Assembly (NCBI GenBank): GCA_965207275.1
Contig: CBDBMH010000001.1
Location: forward strand, 868,001 to 932,000
Origin: Bin22 sp965207275
GTDB lineage: Bacteria; Chloroflexota; Dehalococcoidia; Lucifugimonadales; UBA3495
Direction: 5' to 3'
Length of the DNA: 64,000 nt
In this document: one piece after another, positions 34,651-43,222 of the stretch
How positions within the stretch are numbered: position 1 is the stretch's first letter
How the letters are laid out: each line of letters opens with the position of its first letter
Position numbers and translations under genes: made by a program
The notes under the pieces: model-generated
What the model saw: the letters and a program-made list of their open reading frames with translations, nothing else
The model's database searches: none
Told to the model about the DNA's origin: nothing

Positions 34651-35115
34651 ATGCCCAAGACTGTCTACCTCGCCAACCACTATGGATTCTCCGCCCAGCA
34701 GCGGGAACTCCTGTTGCCCCCCATAACCGCCGCCCTGGAGTCCCTGGGCCTGGAGGTCTGGGAGCCCTTTGCCCGCAACAACCAGGTGGACTTCTCCCGG
34801 GCCGGCTGGGCCTACCAGGTGGGCCAGGCCGACTTCCGCGACGTAGCCAATGCCGACGCCATCTTCGCCGTGGTCAACGGCGTCCCCCCCGACGAGGGCG
34901 TGATGGTGGAACTGGGCATGGCCATCGCCCTGGGCAAGCCCACATTCCTCTTCCGCGATGACTTCCGCCGCGCCACCGACAGCGAGGAGTACCCCCTTAA
35001 CCTCATGCTCTTCACCGGCATCCCCCGGGAAGGCTGGCAGGACTACTACTACACCTCCGTCGCCGAAATAACCGCCCCCGGCAAAGCCCTGGCCCGCTGG
35101 GCCCGCCACCCTTGA
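34651..35115 (+). CDS. Nucleoside 2-deoxyribosyltransferase-like protein
   Basis: The 154-residue protein matches the PF05014 fold. The start VYLANHYGFS, the ADAIFAVVNG strand with a following acidic residue, and DEGVMVELGMAIALGKPTFL (E in the GxxxE helix) are the family signatures. Members exchange or hydrolyse the base of nucleosides, and some clear modified nucleotides. It sits between the MmeI-like enzyme and a DNA methyltransferase, so a link to nucleotide-based defence is possible but unproven. Confidence 0.85.
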   Translation: MPKTVYLANHYGFSAQQRELLLPPITAALESLGLEVWEPFARNNQVDFSRAGWAYQVGQADFRDVANADAIFAVVNGVPPDEGVMVELGMAIALGKPTFLFRDDFRRATDSEEYPLNLMLFTGIPREGWQDYYYTSVAEITAPGKALARWARHP

Positions 35116-35130
35116 GGGTCCCCTGCATCG

Positions 35131-35221
35131 TTCCCGCGCCGGCGGAATGTCCGCCTCTGGCGGGCGAGAACCTCTCAAACAGTCCCTTCCCACTTGACGG
35201 GGGAAGGTTAGGATGGGGGTG
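35131..35221. repeat. Two adjacent dispersed repeats
   Basis: A mini-palindrome GTCCGCCTCTGGCGGG at 35149-35164 is followed by an uninterrupted copy of the CCCTTCCC...GATGGGGG repeat (35182-35221). The gap 35116-35426 contains no supported gene. Confidence 0.6.
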
Positions 35222-35426
35222 AAATCCCAACAGTCAATCCGGCTAGCTCAACCCAATCCCTTACGGCCCGCCCCTGCATCTGCTAAAGTAGGGGGGCCGA
35301 TAGACAGCAGGGTCCCGTACCCGCCGGTCCCGCGATGCCCATGCCGGCAACGGCGTCTCCTGGCCCGCTGCGCCCCGTGGTACAACCCGCCCGGGTCTGT
35401 CGCCAGTCCAATCATCGAGTTGGCCC

Positions 35427-36803
35427 TTGGACAAGCCCTCCTCACCGCAGCGGCCCTTTCCGGCCTTCCCCCGGCTGTTCTACGGCTGGTGGATCGTGCT
35501 GGTCAGCATGATCACCGACGGAGTGAAGCAGGGCAGCTTCAACCGGGGCTTCACCGTCTACGTCATCCCCATCCAGAACAGCCTCGGCCTCAGCGCCGCC
35601 GCCATTGGCTGGGCCGACACCCTGGGCCGGCTCATGGGCGGCATCCAGGGCCCGGTCATGGGCTACCTCACCGACAGGCTGGGACCCGGCTTCATGCTGG
35701 CCTTCGGCGGCATCACCTCCGGCCTGGGCTTCATCCTCCTTTCCTACACCGGCAACTACTTCTACTTCCTGCTGGTCTTCGTGGGCCTGATGTCGGTGGG
35801 CTTCCGGTCCGGCTACAACAATGCCTCCATCGCCGCCATCAACAACTGGTTCCGCCGGCGCCGGGGCCTGGCCATGTCTTTGGTCTCCATGGGCCACGGC
35901 TTCGGCGGCGCCATCGCCCCCGTGGCCGGCTGGATGGTCCTCACCTTCGGCTGGGAGATAGCCGTCCGCATATCCGGCGTGGCCATCATCCTGCTGGTGG
36001 TGCCCCTGTCCTTCCTGGTCAAGCGCTCCCCCGAGACCATGGGCCTGCTGCCCGACGGCGACCTGGCCCCCAATGCCTCCGGCGGCGCGGTGCAGACCGG
36101 CCAGCGACAAACCGCCGGCCGCTCCCGTGTCCGTTGGGCCCTGCCCGAGAACGACTTCACCGCCCGGGAGGCCATGCGCACCCCCTCCTACTGGATGCTG
36201 GTGCTGGCCTCGGGCCTGCGCAACACGGCCCACTCCGGCCTGTCCTTCCTGCTGGCCCCGGTGATGGTCTGGTTCCTGCAGCAGGGCGGCCGGGAGCAGA
36301 TCGAGAGCCTGCAGATCGCCGCCTTCTTCGTGGGCCTGGTAGCCTTCGCCACCGTCTTCTTCAACCCTCTGATCGGCTGGCTGGGCGACCGCTTCCCCCG
36401 CAAGCGGCTCAGCGCCCTGTGCATGACCTCCGGCGCGCTGGCCCTGTGCCTGATGTTCAACACCAGCGGCAGCCTGTGGATCCTGGCGGCCTTCGCCATC
36501 CTGCAGGCCCTGTCGGAAAGCGCCAACTCCCTGAACTGGGCCCTGATGGGGGAGTTCTTCGGACGGCGCAGCTTCGCCACCCTGCGGGGTTGGCAGCACC
36601 TCCCCGATCAGCTGGTCTCCATGTGGACGGCGGTGTGGATGGGGATGATCTACGACGCTACCGGCAGCTACTACCTGGCCTTATTCCCCTTGTCCGGCAT
36701 TCTCTTCCTGTCCGCCCTGACCTTCCTGGCCCTGCCGCGCCCCAGACTGCCCGACCGCCTGCAGACCCGTACGGCGGTTGAGTCCTCCTCCCCCGCCGAT
36801 TAA
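35427..36803 (+). CDS. Major facilitator superfamily transporter
   Basis: This 458-residue protein is predicted to have 12 membrane spans (first LFYGWWIVLVSMITDGV near 17-33). The MFS loop motif MGYLTDRLGP is near 78-87, and a second-half counterpart WLGDRFPRKRL is near 319. Similarity is to oxalate/formate and monocarboxylate-type carriers. The start is probably TTG 35427. Its stop (TAA) overlaps the next start by one base (TAATG), so the methyltransferase downstream may be translationally coupled. Substrate unknown, probably an organic anion. Confidence 0.9.
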   Translation: MDKPSSPQRPFPAFPRLFYGWWIVLVSMITDGVKQGSFNRGFTVYVIPIQNSLGLSAAAIGWADTLGRLMGGIQGPVMGYLTDRLGPGFMLAFGGITSGLGFILLSYTGNYFYFLLVFVGLMSVGFRSGYNNASIAAINNWFRRRRGLAMSLVSMGHGFGGAIAPVAGWMVLTFGWEIAVRISGVAIILLVVPLSFLVKRSPETMGLLPDGDLAPNASGGAVQTGQRQTAGRSRVRWALPENDFTAREAMRTPSYWMLVLASGLRNTAHSGLSFLLAPVMVWFLQQGGREQIESLQIAAFFVGLVAFATVFFNPLIGWLGDRFPRKRLSALCMTSGALALCLMFNTSGSLWILAAFAILQALSESANSLNWALMGEFFGRRSFATLRGWQHLPDQLVSMWTAVWMGMIYDATGSYYLALFPLSGILFLSALTFLALPRPRLPDRLQTRTAVESSSPAD

Positions 36804-38167
36804 TGGCCGGACATTTGCCGGGCAGCAGGCCACCATCTAGAATAGCCACCAACACCAGCCAGGGAGCAGGATTGGCCTTGAGTACCCGCGCTGACCGCAT
36901 TGCAGACAGGCTGGCCTGTCTCCTGGACCAGGATCTGTCCTTCACGGGCGGAGACCGGCCCCATCCCCTGCACGCCCTGCACGCCTTCGCCGCCAAGTTC
37001 CCCGCTCAACTGCCCCGTCACTTCATCGAGGGGCTTTCGGAGCCGGGAGAAACGGTGCTGGACCCCATGTCCGGTTCCGGTTCCACTTTGCTGGAAGGCT
37101 GGCTGGCCGGCCGAAACGTGATCGGCGTGGACCTGGACCCCCTGGCCGCGCGCCAGTGTAGCGCCAAGACCACGTGGGTCGATCCCCGGGTAATCGAGGA
37201 CGCGGGGCAAAGGGCGCTGTCCGATGCCCGCCGCAGGGTTGAGGTTGGCCACCCGCTGGAGGCCTTCCGAATGGAACTGGACGACGCTACCAACGCCTTC
37301 CTGGACTACTGGTTCCTGCCCGAAACCCAGGCGGAGCTGTCTGCCCTTGTCCTGGCCATCAGAGAGGAGACCAGCCCGGTCCTCCGGAACCTGCTGGAAG
37401 TGCTGTTTTCGGCTACCATCGTCACCAAGTCCGGCGGCGTTTCCCGGGCCCGCGACCTGGCCCACTCCCGCCCCCACCGGGTGACGGACAAGCAGCCCCG
37501 CAGTCCCTTCCGCATGTTCGAGAACCAGGTCCGCCAGGCAACCAGGGCTTTCGCTGATACGCCGGATTCAGGCGGCGCCAGCGGCAGCATCATCGCAGCC
37601 GACTCCCGCCACCTGCCCCTGGCCGACAACTCCGTTGACCTGATAGTTACGTCGCCTCCCTACGCCAACGCCCTGGACTACATGCGGGCCCACAAGTTCT
37701 CCCTGGTGTGGCTGGGCCAGCGGGTCGGGGAACTGGGCAGCCTGCGCGGCAAGTACATCGGCGCCGAACGGCAGTCCGCCCACGAGGCCGTTCCCCTGCC
37801 GGACAATGCCCAGCGCGCCATCGCCAGCCTGTCGGAAATAGACCGCCCCAGGTCCCGAGTCCTCGCTCGCTACCTGCGCGAGATGCGCCAGGCCATTATG
37901 GAAATGTATCGGGTCATCCGCCCCGGGCGGTCCGTGATCATCGTGGTAGGCCCGTCTACCATGCGGGGCCGGAGGATTGCCACCCAGGACTACCTGGCAG
38001 GAATTGCAGCCCAGGCGGGGTTTGTGGTGGCGGGAGTCCCTGAGCGTTCCCTGGACCGGGACCGCCGGATGATGCCGGCCCGCTGGTCAAACGGCCAAGC
38101 CAACGGCAATGCCGGTATAGAACTGAGGCTGCACCAGGAGTATGTAGTCGGCTTGGTCAAGGAGTAA
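36803..38167 (+). CDS. Solitary DNA methyltransferase, TSPPY type
   Basis: The 454-residue enzyme methylates an exocyclic amino group (N4-cytosine or N6-adenine). Motif I LDPMSGSGSTLLEGW is at 86-100 and motif IV IVTSPPY at 281-287, the beta-class order found in N4-cytosine enzymes. A large helical insert lies between them (about 150-260). No restriction nuclease is adjacent, so it may be regulatory or part of a scattered system. ATG 36803 overlaps the MFS stop. TTG 36872, with GGGAGCAGG upstream, is an alternative start. Confidence 0.87.
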   Translation: MAGHLPGSRPPSRIATNTSQGAGLALSTRADRIADRLACLLDQDLSFTGGDRPHPLHALHAFAAKFPAQLPRHFIEGLSEPGETVLDPMSGSGSTLLEGWLAGRNVIGVDLDPLAARQCSAKTTWVDPRVIEDAGQRALSDARRRVEVGHPLEAFRMELDDATNAFLDYWFLPETQAELSALVLAIREETSPVLRNLLEVLFSATIVTKSGGVSRARDLAHSRPHRVTDKQPRSPFRMFENQVRQATRAFADTPDSGGASGSIIAADSRHLPLADNSVDLIVTSPPYANALDYMRAHKFSLVWLGQRVGELGSLRGKYIGAERQSAHEAVPLPDNAQRAIASLSEIDRPRSRVLARYLREMRQAIMEMYRVIRPGRSVIIVVGPSTMRGRRIATQDYLAGIAAQAGFVVAGVPERSLDRDRRMMPARWSNGQANGNAGIELRLHQEYVVGLVKE

Positions 38168-38248
38168 CCTGTAGCCCATTGGAATAGTGTATTCTTTTCT
38201 TATTCCCAGCGATGGAACCATACAATCACCCAACCAGGAGTAACCACC

Positions 38249-39373
38249 ATGGTCCTAGAATCGGGCAGAATTACCCAGGAAGGCATTGACCGGCTGCGGG
38301 CGCGGCTGGGCAGTTATAACCGGCCCAGGCAGTACGGTGTGGGCCTCTTCAACGAGGAGGCTTCCCGCAGCGCCATCCGCCACTTTTGCCAGGGAATTGG
38401 TGACAGCAATCCCCTGTACTGGGACGTGAGCTACGGCCAGCAGAGCAAGTACGGGACCATAATTGCCCCGCCCTGCTTCCTGTACAGCGTCTACTGGTGC
38501 TCCGGGCGCACCGGCGGCCTGCCCGGCGTTCACGGCTTCCACGCCGGCAACGACTGGGAGTGGTTCCGCCCCATCTACATGGACGACAAGATATCCGTCC
38601 AGGAGCAGTTCACCGGCCTGGAGGAGAAGGAAAGCGAGTTCGCCGGCCGCATCCTTATCCAGTCCAGCGTCACCCACTACTTCAACCAGCGCGGCGAGGT
38701 ATTGGGCAAGACCCGGGGCTGGCAGATTCGCGCCGAGCGCACGGCCGCCCGGGAGCGGCAGAAGTACACCTTCGAACCCTACCAGTATTCCCGCGACGAA
38801 ATCCTGGCCATCCAGGAGGCGGTGCTGGGCGAGGAAATCAGGGGCAGCAACCCCCGCTGGTGGGAGGACGTCCAGGTGGGCGATTCCCTGAAGCCGGTGG
38901 TCAAGGGCCCCATGAGCCACGGCGACATCACCGCCTTCGTGGCCGGCTGCATCGGCGGCATATCCCACGGCATCCAGCTGCGGGAGATGCAGCGTCACCC
39001 TTCCTGGGGCTTCACCGACCCCAACACCGGCGCCCAGGAGGCCATCATCCGAGTCCACGATATCCAGGAGGCGGCGGAAAGCGCCGGCCTGCCCGGGGCC
39101 TACGACTATGGTTGTCAGCGCTGCTGCTGGATGGGCCACCTGCTGACCAACTGGGCGGGCGACGACGGCTTTGTAAAGAAGATGTACGTGGAACTGCGCC
39201 GTTTCAACGTGGTGGGCGACACCACCTGGTGCAAGGGCACCGTCACCGGCAAACGGGAGGAGGGCGGCGAAAATCTGGTGGACCTGGAAATCTGGGGCGA
39301 AAACCAGCGCCAGCAGGTAACCACCAAGGGCACCGCTACTATCAGGCTGCCCTCCAAGGAAGCGGGTTGGTAG
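38249..39373 (+). CDS. MaoC-like double hot-dog hydratase/dehydratase
   Basis: This 374-residue protein has two hot-dog halves. The N-terminal half has the MaoC-type stretch HFCQGIGDSNPLYWD near 46-60 and IIAPPCFLYSVYWCSG. The C-terminal half begins WWEDVQVGDSLKPVVKGPMS. Such proteins hydrate 2-enoyl-CoA or unsaturated organic acids. ATG 38249 has AGGAG upstream. Its presence near Uma2 and FAH genes matches the expanded catabolic gene families of SAR202-like genomes. The substrate is not predictable. Confidence 0.88.
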   Translation: MVLESGRITQEGIDRLRARLGSYNRPRQYGVGLFNEEASRSAIRHFCQGIGDSNPLYWDVSYGQQSKYGTIIAPPCFLYSVYWCSGRTGGLPGVHGFHAGNDWEWFRPIYMDDKISVQEQFTGLEEKESEFAGRILIQSSVTHYFNQRGEVLGKTRGWQIRAERTAARERQKYTFEPYQYSRDEILAIQEAVLGEEIRGSNPRWWEDVQVGDSLKPVVKGPMSHGDITAFVAGCIGGISHGIQLREMQRHPSWGFTDPNTGAQEAIIRVHDIQEAAESAGLPGAYDYGCQRCCWMGHLLTNWAGDDGFVKKMYVELRRFNVVGDTTWCKGTVTGKREEGGENLVDLEIWGENQRQQVTTKGTATIRLPSKEAGW

Positions 39374-39434
39374 CAGAACGGGCCCGCTATTGCCACCTGG
39401 CGCAACAAAGGCCCGGAGCGGTCAATAACCATAG

Positions 39435-39440
39435 TATAAT
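39435..39440 (+). promoter_or_regulatory. Candidate -10 box of the Uma2 gene
   Basis: TATAAT lies 34 bp upstream of the ATG at 39474, followed by a GGAGGG ribosome-binding site. The -35 region is weak. Confidence 0.4.
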
Positions 39441-39473
39441 TGGTGAGAGCAGTCCCTGTCGGAGGGAACAAAG

Positions 39474-40022
39474 ATGGTTGAGCCAAGATTAAAGCTCACC
39501 GTAGTTGACTATATGAGCACGCCTGATGACTCGCGTTACCAATTGTTGGATGGGGAACTAGTCTTGGCCCCTTCACCTACTGACAAGCACCAGAACGTAG
39601 CGGGTAACATTTACTTTTTTCTACGCCGGTTTGCCAGTGATGCCAATGTGGGACGAATCAGAATTGCTCCTCTTGATGTTGTGCTTGGCGAGAATGATGT
39701 GGTCCAGCCGGATGTCCTCCTCGTCTCCAACGAACGCGCCACTATAATCACCGATGACAATATTGTAGGAGCGCCGGACTTGGTTGTTGAAGTCCTCTCG
39801 CCGTCAACCGAAGGTAGGGACAGGGGCTACAAATGCGATCTCTACGCCCGTCACGGCGTCAGGGAATGCTGGCTGGTAGACCCGGCCGCCGAAACGGTTG
39901 AAGTTCTGACCGAGGTGGAGGAAAGCTTTGTTACGGCAGCTATCTACCGACGGGCGCAGACCCTGGTATCGCCCCTGTTGCCTGGCTTGACCATCGACCT
40001 TGATCGTGTTTTTGCCGACTAG
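39474..40022 (+). CDS. Uma2 family putative nuclease
   Basis: This 182-residue protein of normal Uma2 length has YQLLDGELVLAPSPTDKHQ near 22-40, the acidic core VVQPDVLLV near 82, DLVVEVLSPSTEGRD near 102-116, and KCDLYARHGVRECWLVDP. The ExK position reads EVLSPS, as usual in this family. Function is unknown; many bacterial genomes of this group carry dozens. Its TATAAT box lies 34 bp upstream. It converges with the aminotransferase gene, leaving only 38 bp between stops. Confidence 0.92.
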   Translation: MVEPRLKLTVVDYMSTPDDSRYQLLDGELVLAPSPTDKHQNVAGNIYFFLRRFASDANVGRIRIAPLDVVLGENDVVQPDVLLVSNERATIITDDNIVGAPDLVVEVLSPSTEGRDRGYKCDLYARHGVRECWLVDPAAETVEVLTEVEESFVTAAIYRRAQTLVSPLLPGLTIDLDRVFAD

Positions 40023-40060
40023 TTACGGCCAGGTCGCCGAGAACTGCCAAGGGAACTGGC

Positions 40061-41245
40061 CTACAACCCGAACCGCTCCGCCGCCCGGGCAAAGCCTTCA
40101 ATAGCCCCTTCGAGCACCCAGTCGTCCACGCAGTAGGAGATGCGGAAGTGGCCTGGGGTGCCGAACCCCCTACCGGGCACCACCAGCACGTTCCACTCCT
40201 GAAGGGCGTCCACGAAGGCAGCGTCGTCCTCCAGCGGTGACCTGGGGAACAGGTAGAAGGCCCCCTGGGGCTTCACCATGGAATAACCCAGTTCCGTGAG
40301 CTGGGAATAGAGGAAGTCGCGCTTGCGCCGGTATTCCTCCACGTCCACTCTCACACCCTGCAACTCCCGTACCACGTGCTGCATCAGGGCCGGGGCGTTG
40401 ACAAACCCCAGGGTTCGGGTGCAGAAGACCATGCCGTCCACCAATTCCCCCTTGTTGGGGTAGTCGGGATGGACGGCGATGTAGCCGATACGCTCCCCGG
40501 GCAGCCCCAGGTCCTTGGCGTGGGAGTTGACGACGATGGTGCGCTCGTAGCGGTTGAATACCTGGGGGTAGGTAAGGCCGTCGTAGATCAGGTTCCGGTA
40601 GGGTTCGTCGCTGATTACGTAGATTTCCGTGCCCAGTTCCCTTTGCTTCCGCTCCAGCAGGGCTGCCAGGTTCTCGACTTGGCCGGCGGAGTAGACCACG
40701 CCCGAAGGGTTGTTGGGCGAGTTGATGATCAGGCCTCGGGTGCGCGGTGTGATGGCCGCCTCGATGGCTGGCAGGTCCAGGTCAAACTCCTCCGTGGTGG
40801 GGACTATTACCGGAACCCCGTTGTGGTTGTCGATGTAATAGACGTACTCTCCAAAGAAGGGCGACAGGATGATAACCTCGTCTCCCGGGTTCAGGGTGGC
40901 CCGTAGCGCCACGTTAATGGCCCCGGCCGCCCCGCAGCTCATGACAATGTCTGCCACTGAGAAGGCCAGCCCCGTCTCGGAAGACAGGGTTTGAGCCACC
41001 GCGGCTCGGGTTTCCGGATATCCGGCGTTGGGCATATAGCGGTGCATGCCCCGGTCGGGACTCTGGGCCAGCCGACGCAGTTCCTCGTGGAACTGCTCCG
41101 GAGGCTCCACCACCGGGTTGCCCAGGGAAAGGTCGAATACCTTGTCGTCCCCGTACTGGGCCTTCAGGGCAATGCCCACCTCGAACATGCGGCGGATCCA
41201 GCTTCCCTCTTCCATGGAGCGGCGTACGTTGTCGGAGATAGTCAT
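40061..41245 (-). CDS. Class I/II PLP-dependent aminotransferase
   Basis: This 394-residue fold-type I aminotransferase has PLP contacts N178/N179 in NSPNNPSG, D213 in ISDEPYRNL and the Schiff-base K244 in NSHAKDLGLPGERIGY. The C-terminal FRISYC holds the arginine that binds the substrate carboxylate. Similarity is to aspartate/aromatic aminotransferase-like enzymes of broad specificity. ATG 41245 is followed by a normal N-terminus. No biosynthetic neighbours are present, so the substrate is open. Confidence 0.93.
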   Translation of the reverse strand: MTISDNVRRSMEEGSWIRRMFEVGIALKAQYGDDKVFDLSLGNPVVEPPEQFHEELRRLAQSPDRGMHRYMPNAGYPETRAAVAQTLSSETGLAFSVADIVMSCGAAGAINVALRATLNPGDEVIILSPFFGEYVYYIDNHNGVPVIVPTTEEFDLDLPAIEAAITPRTRGLIINSPNNPSGVVYSAGQVENLAALLERKQRELGTEIYVISDEPYRNLIYDGLTYPQVFNRYERTIVVNSHAKDLGLPGERIGYIAVHPDYPNKGELVDGMVFCTRTLGFVNAPALMQHVVRELQGVRVDVEEYRRKRDFLYSQLTELGYSMVKPQGAFYLFPRSPLEDDAAFVDALQEWNVLVVPGRGFGTPGHFRISYCVDDWVLEGAIEGFARAAERFGL

Positions 41246-41340
41246 GATCGTCGTCCGTCGTCAAGCTTGGGCAAGGATACTCCCCCAGGCAGGCCAGGTA
41301 AAGTGGCGAGCCAGGTAAAGTAGAAGACCAGGCGGGGCGG

Positions 41341-41682
41341 TCATTGCCTCCCCTGCTTGGGTGGCAGAGAACCGGCGAACTGCATCCCCACATTTACCCA
41401 ATCCCTCAGCTCTGTTTCCCCTTCCAAGCCCACGGTTTCCACGTATACGAAGCCGCGCATGGGACGGCCGGTAAAGTCGAAAACCCGTGCATGAGGCCTG
41501 GCCAGGGCATCGTCGTATCCCTTGGGACCGGTCCTGACCACCAGGTTTCCCTTTTCAATGCCGCAGCACATGTTGCCGTTAAGCATGAAGGCCAGGCCGC
41601 CAAACATCTTTCGTTCCTGGATATTTTCTATTGGCGCCAGCAGTTGTCTTACCCGCCGGGCCAGTTCCTCGTCATAAGCCAT
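41341..41682 (-). CDS. TfoX N-terminal domain protein
   Basis: The 113-residue protein is a lone TfoX-N domain (YDEELARRVRQLLA, KMFGGLAFMLNGNMCCGI). The C-terminal helix-hairpin part of competence TfoX is missing. In other bacteria such single-domain proteins are of unknown function. The ATG 41682 start is preferred over TTG 41688 because the family begins close to MAYDEE. It is transcribed away from the YtxH gene. Confidence 0.85.
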   Translation of the reverse strand: MAYDEELARRVRQLLAPIENIQERKMFGGLAFMLNGNMCCGIEKGNLVVRTGPKGYDDALARPHARVFDFTGRPMRGFVYVETVGLEGETELRDWVNVGMQFAGSLPPKQGRQ

Positions 41683-41861
41683 GGTCAACCTCGGGTTGTC
41701 GTATGGCGGGGGTGATGGCCGATGCCCATGTTCGAAACTCCCGCCAGGTATTGGCGGCGCGCCGCAGCAACAATTCTATCATCTCTGGCCTGCGCCCCCT
41801 GGCCTGCGACCCCTGGGTAGCAGGATTTGGCCAAACTGGCATATATCGTTATGCGATGTAA

Positions 41862-41891
41862 TTGTCCGGGGCCGGCTGCCTAATATATAAT
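41862..41891 (+). promoter_or_regulatory. Promoter of the YtxH gene with FNR/CRP-like site
   Basis: TTGTCC (41862-41867), an 18-bp spacer and TATAAT (41886-41891) form a sigma-70-type promoter. A palindrome TGATGTATATCA (41891-41902), with the core TGAT-N4-ATCA of FNR/CRP-family sites, overlaps the likely start of transcription and would suit a repressor. Confidence 0.5.
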
Positions 41892-41953
41892 GATGTATAT
41901 CACTAAGAATAACGAGACAGCCGGGCGCGGCCGTCTTGTGAGGAGTAAGGACT

Positions 41954-42256
41954 ATGGCAGATAACGGTTTGGACAAGTTTGTTACCGGAATGGTGTTCGG
42001 CGCCGCATTGGGCGCCGCCATCGGATTGTTGTTGGCCCCCAAGCCCGGGAGCGAGACTCGGCAGTTGGTGCGGGAGCGCGCCGGTGAATACTTTGACGTC
42101 GCCCGTGAGCGGGCCGGCGAATATGCGGGACCGGTGCGGGAGCGCGCCGGTGAGGTCATCGGTACGGCCCGTGAACGGGTTACCAACGTACGCCGGCGCA
42201 ATAACCGGGGCGAGGCGGATGATGAGGCCTCGGCGCCGGTCCTGGAAGACGAATAG
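41954..42256 (+). CDS. YtxH domain protein with 11-residue repeats
   Basis: This 100-residue protein has an N-terminal glycine-rich membrane segment (FVTGMVFGAALGAAIGLLLA) and the YtxH signature PKPGSETRQLV. A chain of 11-residue amphipathic repeats follows (RERAGEYFDVA, RERAGEYAGPV, RERAGEVIGTA). At the DNA level GGTGCGGGAGCGCGCCGGTG recurs 66 bp apart (42067, 42133). YtxH proteins are stress-induced in Bacillus. AGGAGTAAGG precedes the ATG, and a strong terminator lies downstream. Confidence 0.9.
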   Translation: MADNGLDKFVTGMVFGAALGAAIGLLLAPKPGSETRQLVRERAGEYFDVARERAGEYAGPVRERAGEVIGTARERVTNVRRRNNRGEADDEASAPVLEDE

Positions 42257-42316
42257 AGTCAGCCATAACGGCCAGGCAACGCCCGGGCCCGGATATGGTG
42301 GGCGCCGAAAAAGATG

Positions 42317-42342
42317 GGGAGGGATTCAGTCCCTCCCTTTTT
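42317..42342 (+). terminator. Intrinsic terminator after the YtxH gene
   Basis: GGGAGGGA (42317-42324) pairs with TCCCTCCC (42330-42337) across a 5-base loop, followed by five T. Confidence 0.85.
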
Positions 42343-42405
42343 CATGCCACGATTGCGCCTAGCTGGATAAGTAGAGCGCAGCCTTGGGAAAGCTCTAAGG
42401 GAAGC

Positions 42406-43194
42406 CTACAACCCCAGGCGCCGCACCAGTTCTTCGGCGGTGACGATGGCCCCGCTGAGACCTCTGGCGTCCTGTTCCGCCAGGAAAATGGCCGCCTTGA
42501 CCATATCCGCCGGCGTGGCCCAGGTGGAATAGTCAGCGTCGGGACGCTGGGCCTGGAACCCCTCGGTCAACACCGGGCGCAGGGGGCGCAGCACGTTGAC
42601 GGCAATGTTGTGAGGCCCCAACTCCGCCGACATGCCCCAGCTCAACCGTTCCACCGCCGCCTTGGACACGCCGTAGGCCTGCCCCATCATGGCAATGCCC
42701 TCGGCGGATTCGGCGGATAGCGTGGAGGAAAAGATGTTGTCCGCAGCGTGGGACGAGATGTTGATGATGCTGCCCCCGCCCTGTTCCACCATTACCGGCG
42801 CCACGGCCCGGCAGCCAATGTAGGTGGCCCGCAGGTTAATGTCCATCACCAGGTCCCACTCCCGCAGGGTGGACTCCAGGAAGGGACGGTAGGTGCCGAT
42901 GCCGGCGTTGTTGATCAGAACGTCGACTGCGCCGAAAGCGTCCAGCGTCCGGTCCACCATGGCGCGGATGCTCTCTTCTTCACGAACGTTGCAGGGCACG
43001 GGCAGGGCCTTCCCGCCTAGGGCCTCGATCTCGGCAACGGTGCCGTAGATAGTGCCCGGCGCCAGGTCGCGCTCCGTTTCCGAGCGGGCCGCAACAACCA
43101 CGGAGGCCCCTTGCCTCGCCAGTCCCAGGGCCATGGCCTTGCCAATGCCCCGGCTGGACCCGGTTACGATGGCTACCTTGCCGTCCAGCCTCAT
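42406..43194 (-). CDS. Short-chain dehydrogenase/reductase
   Basis: This 262-residue classical SDR begins MRLDGKVAIVTGSSRGIGKA. NNAGIG follows, with catalytic S in NISSHAAD and Y...K in QAYGVSKAA. The nucleotide loop after beta-2 reads VVVAARSE, which suggests NADP. An insertion between the catalytic serine and tyrosine (NIFSSTLSAESAEGIAMM) is longer than usual. ATG 43194 is chosen because the longer frame upstream lacks the family start and would overlap the next gene. It lies 28 bp after the NmrA-like gene and is probably cotranscribed. Confidence 0.9.
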   Translation of the reverse strand: MRLDGKVAIVTGSSRGIGKAMALGLARQGASVVVAARSETERDLAPGTIYGTVAEIEALGGKALPVPCNVREEESIRAMVDRTLDAFGAVDVLINNAGIGTYRPFLESTLREWDLVMDINLRATYIGCRAVAPVMVEQGGGSIINISSHAADNIFSSTLSAESAEGIAMMGQAYGVSKAAVERLSWGMSAELGPHNIAVNVLRPLRPVLTEGFQAQRPDADYSTWATPADMVKAAIFLAEQDARGLSGAIVTAEELVRRLGL

Positions 43195-43222
43195 GGGGAG
43201 CTTTCCCCTTTCACCAGCACCC

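Noticed and set aside
35213..36781. Open frame overlapping the MFS transporter in another frame
   Set aside because: The MFS frame has membrane spans and family motifs; this one is Arg/Pro-rich shadow sequence.
42067..42190. CRISPR-like spaced repeats
   Set aside because: The 66-bp periodicity lies inside the YtxH coding region and reflects 11-residue protein repeats.
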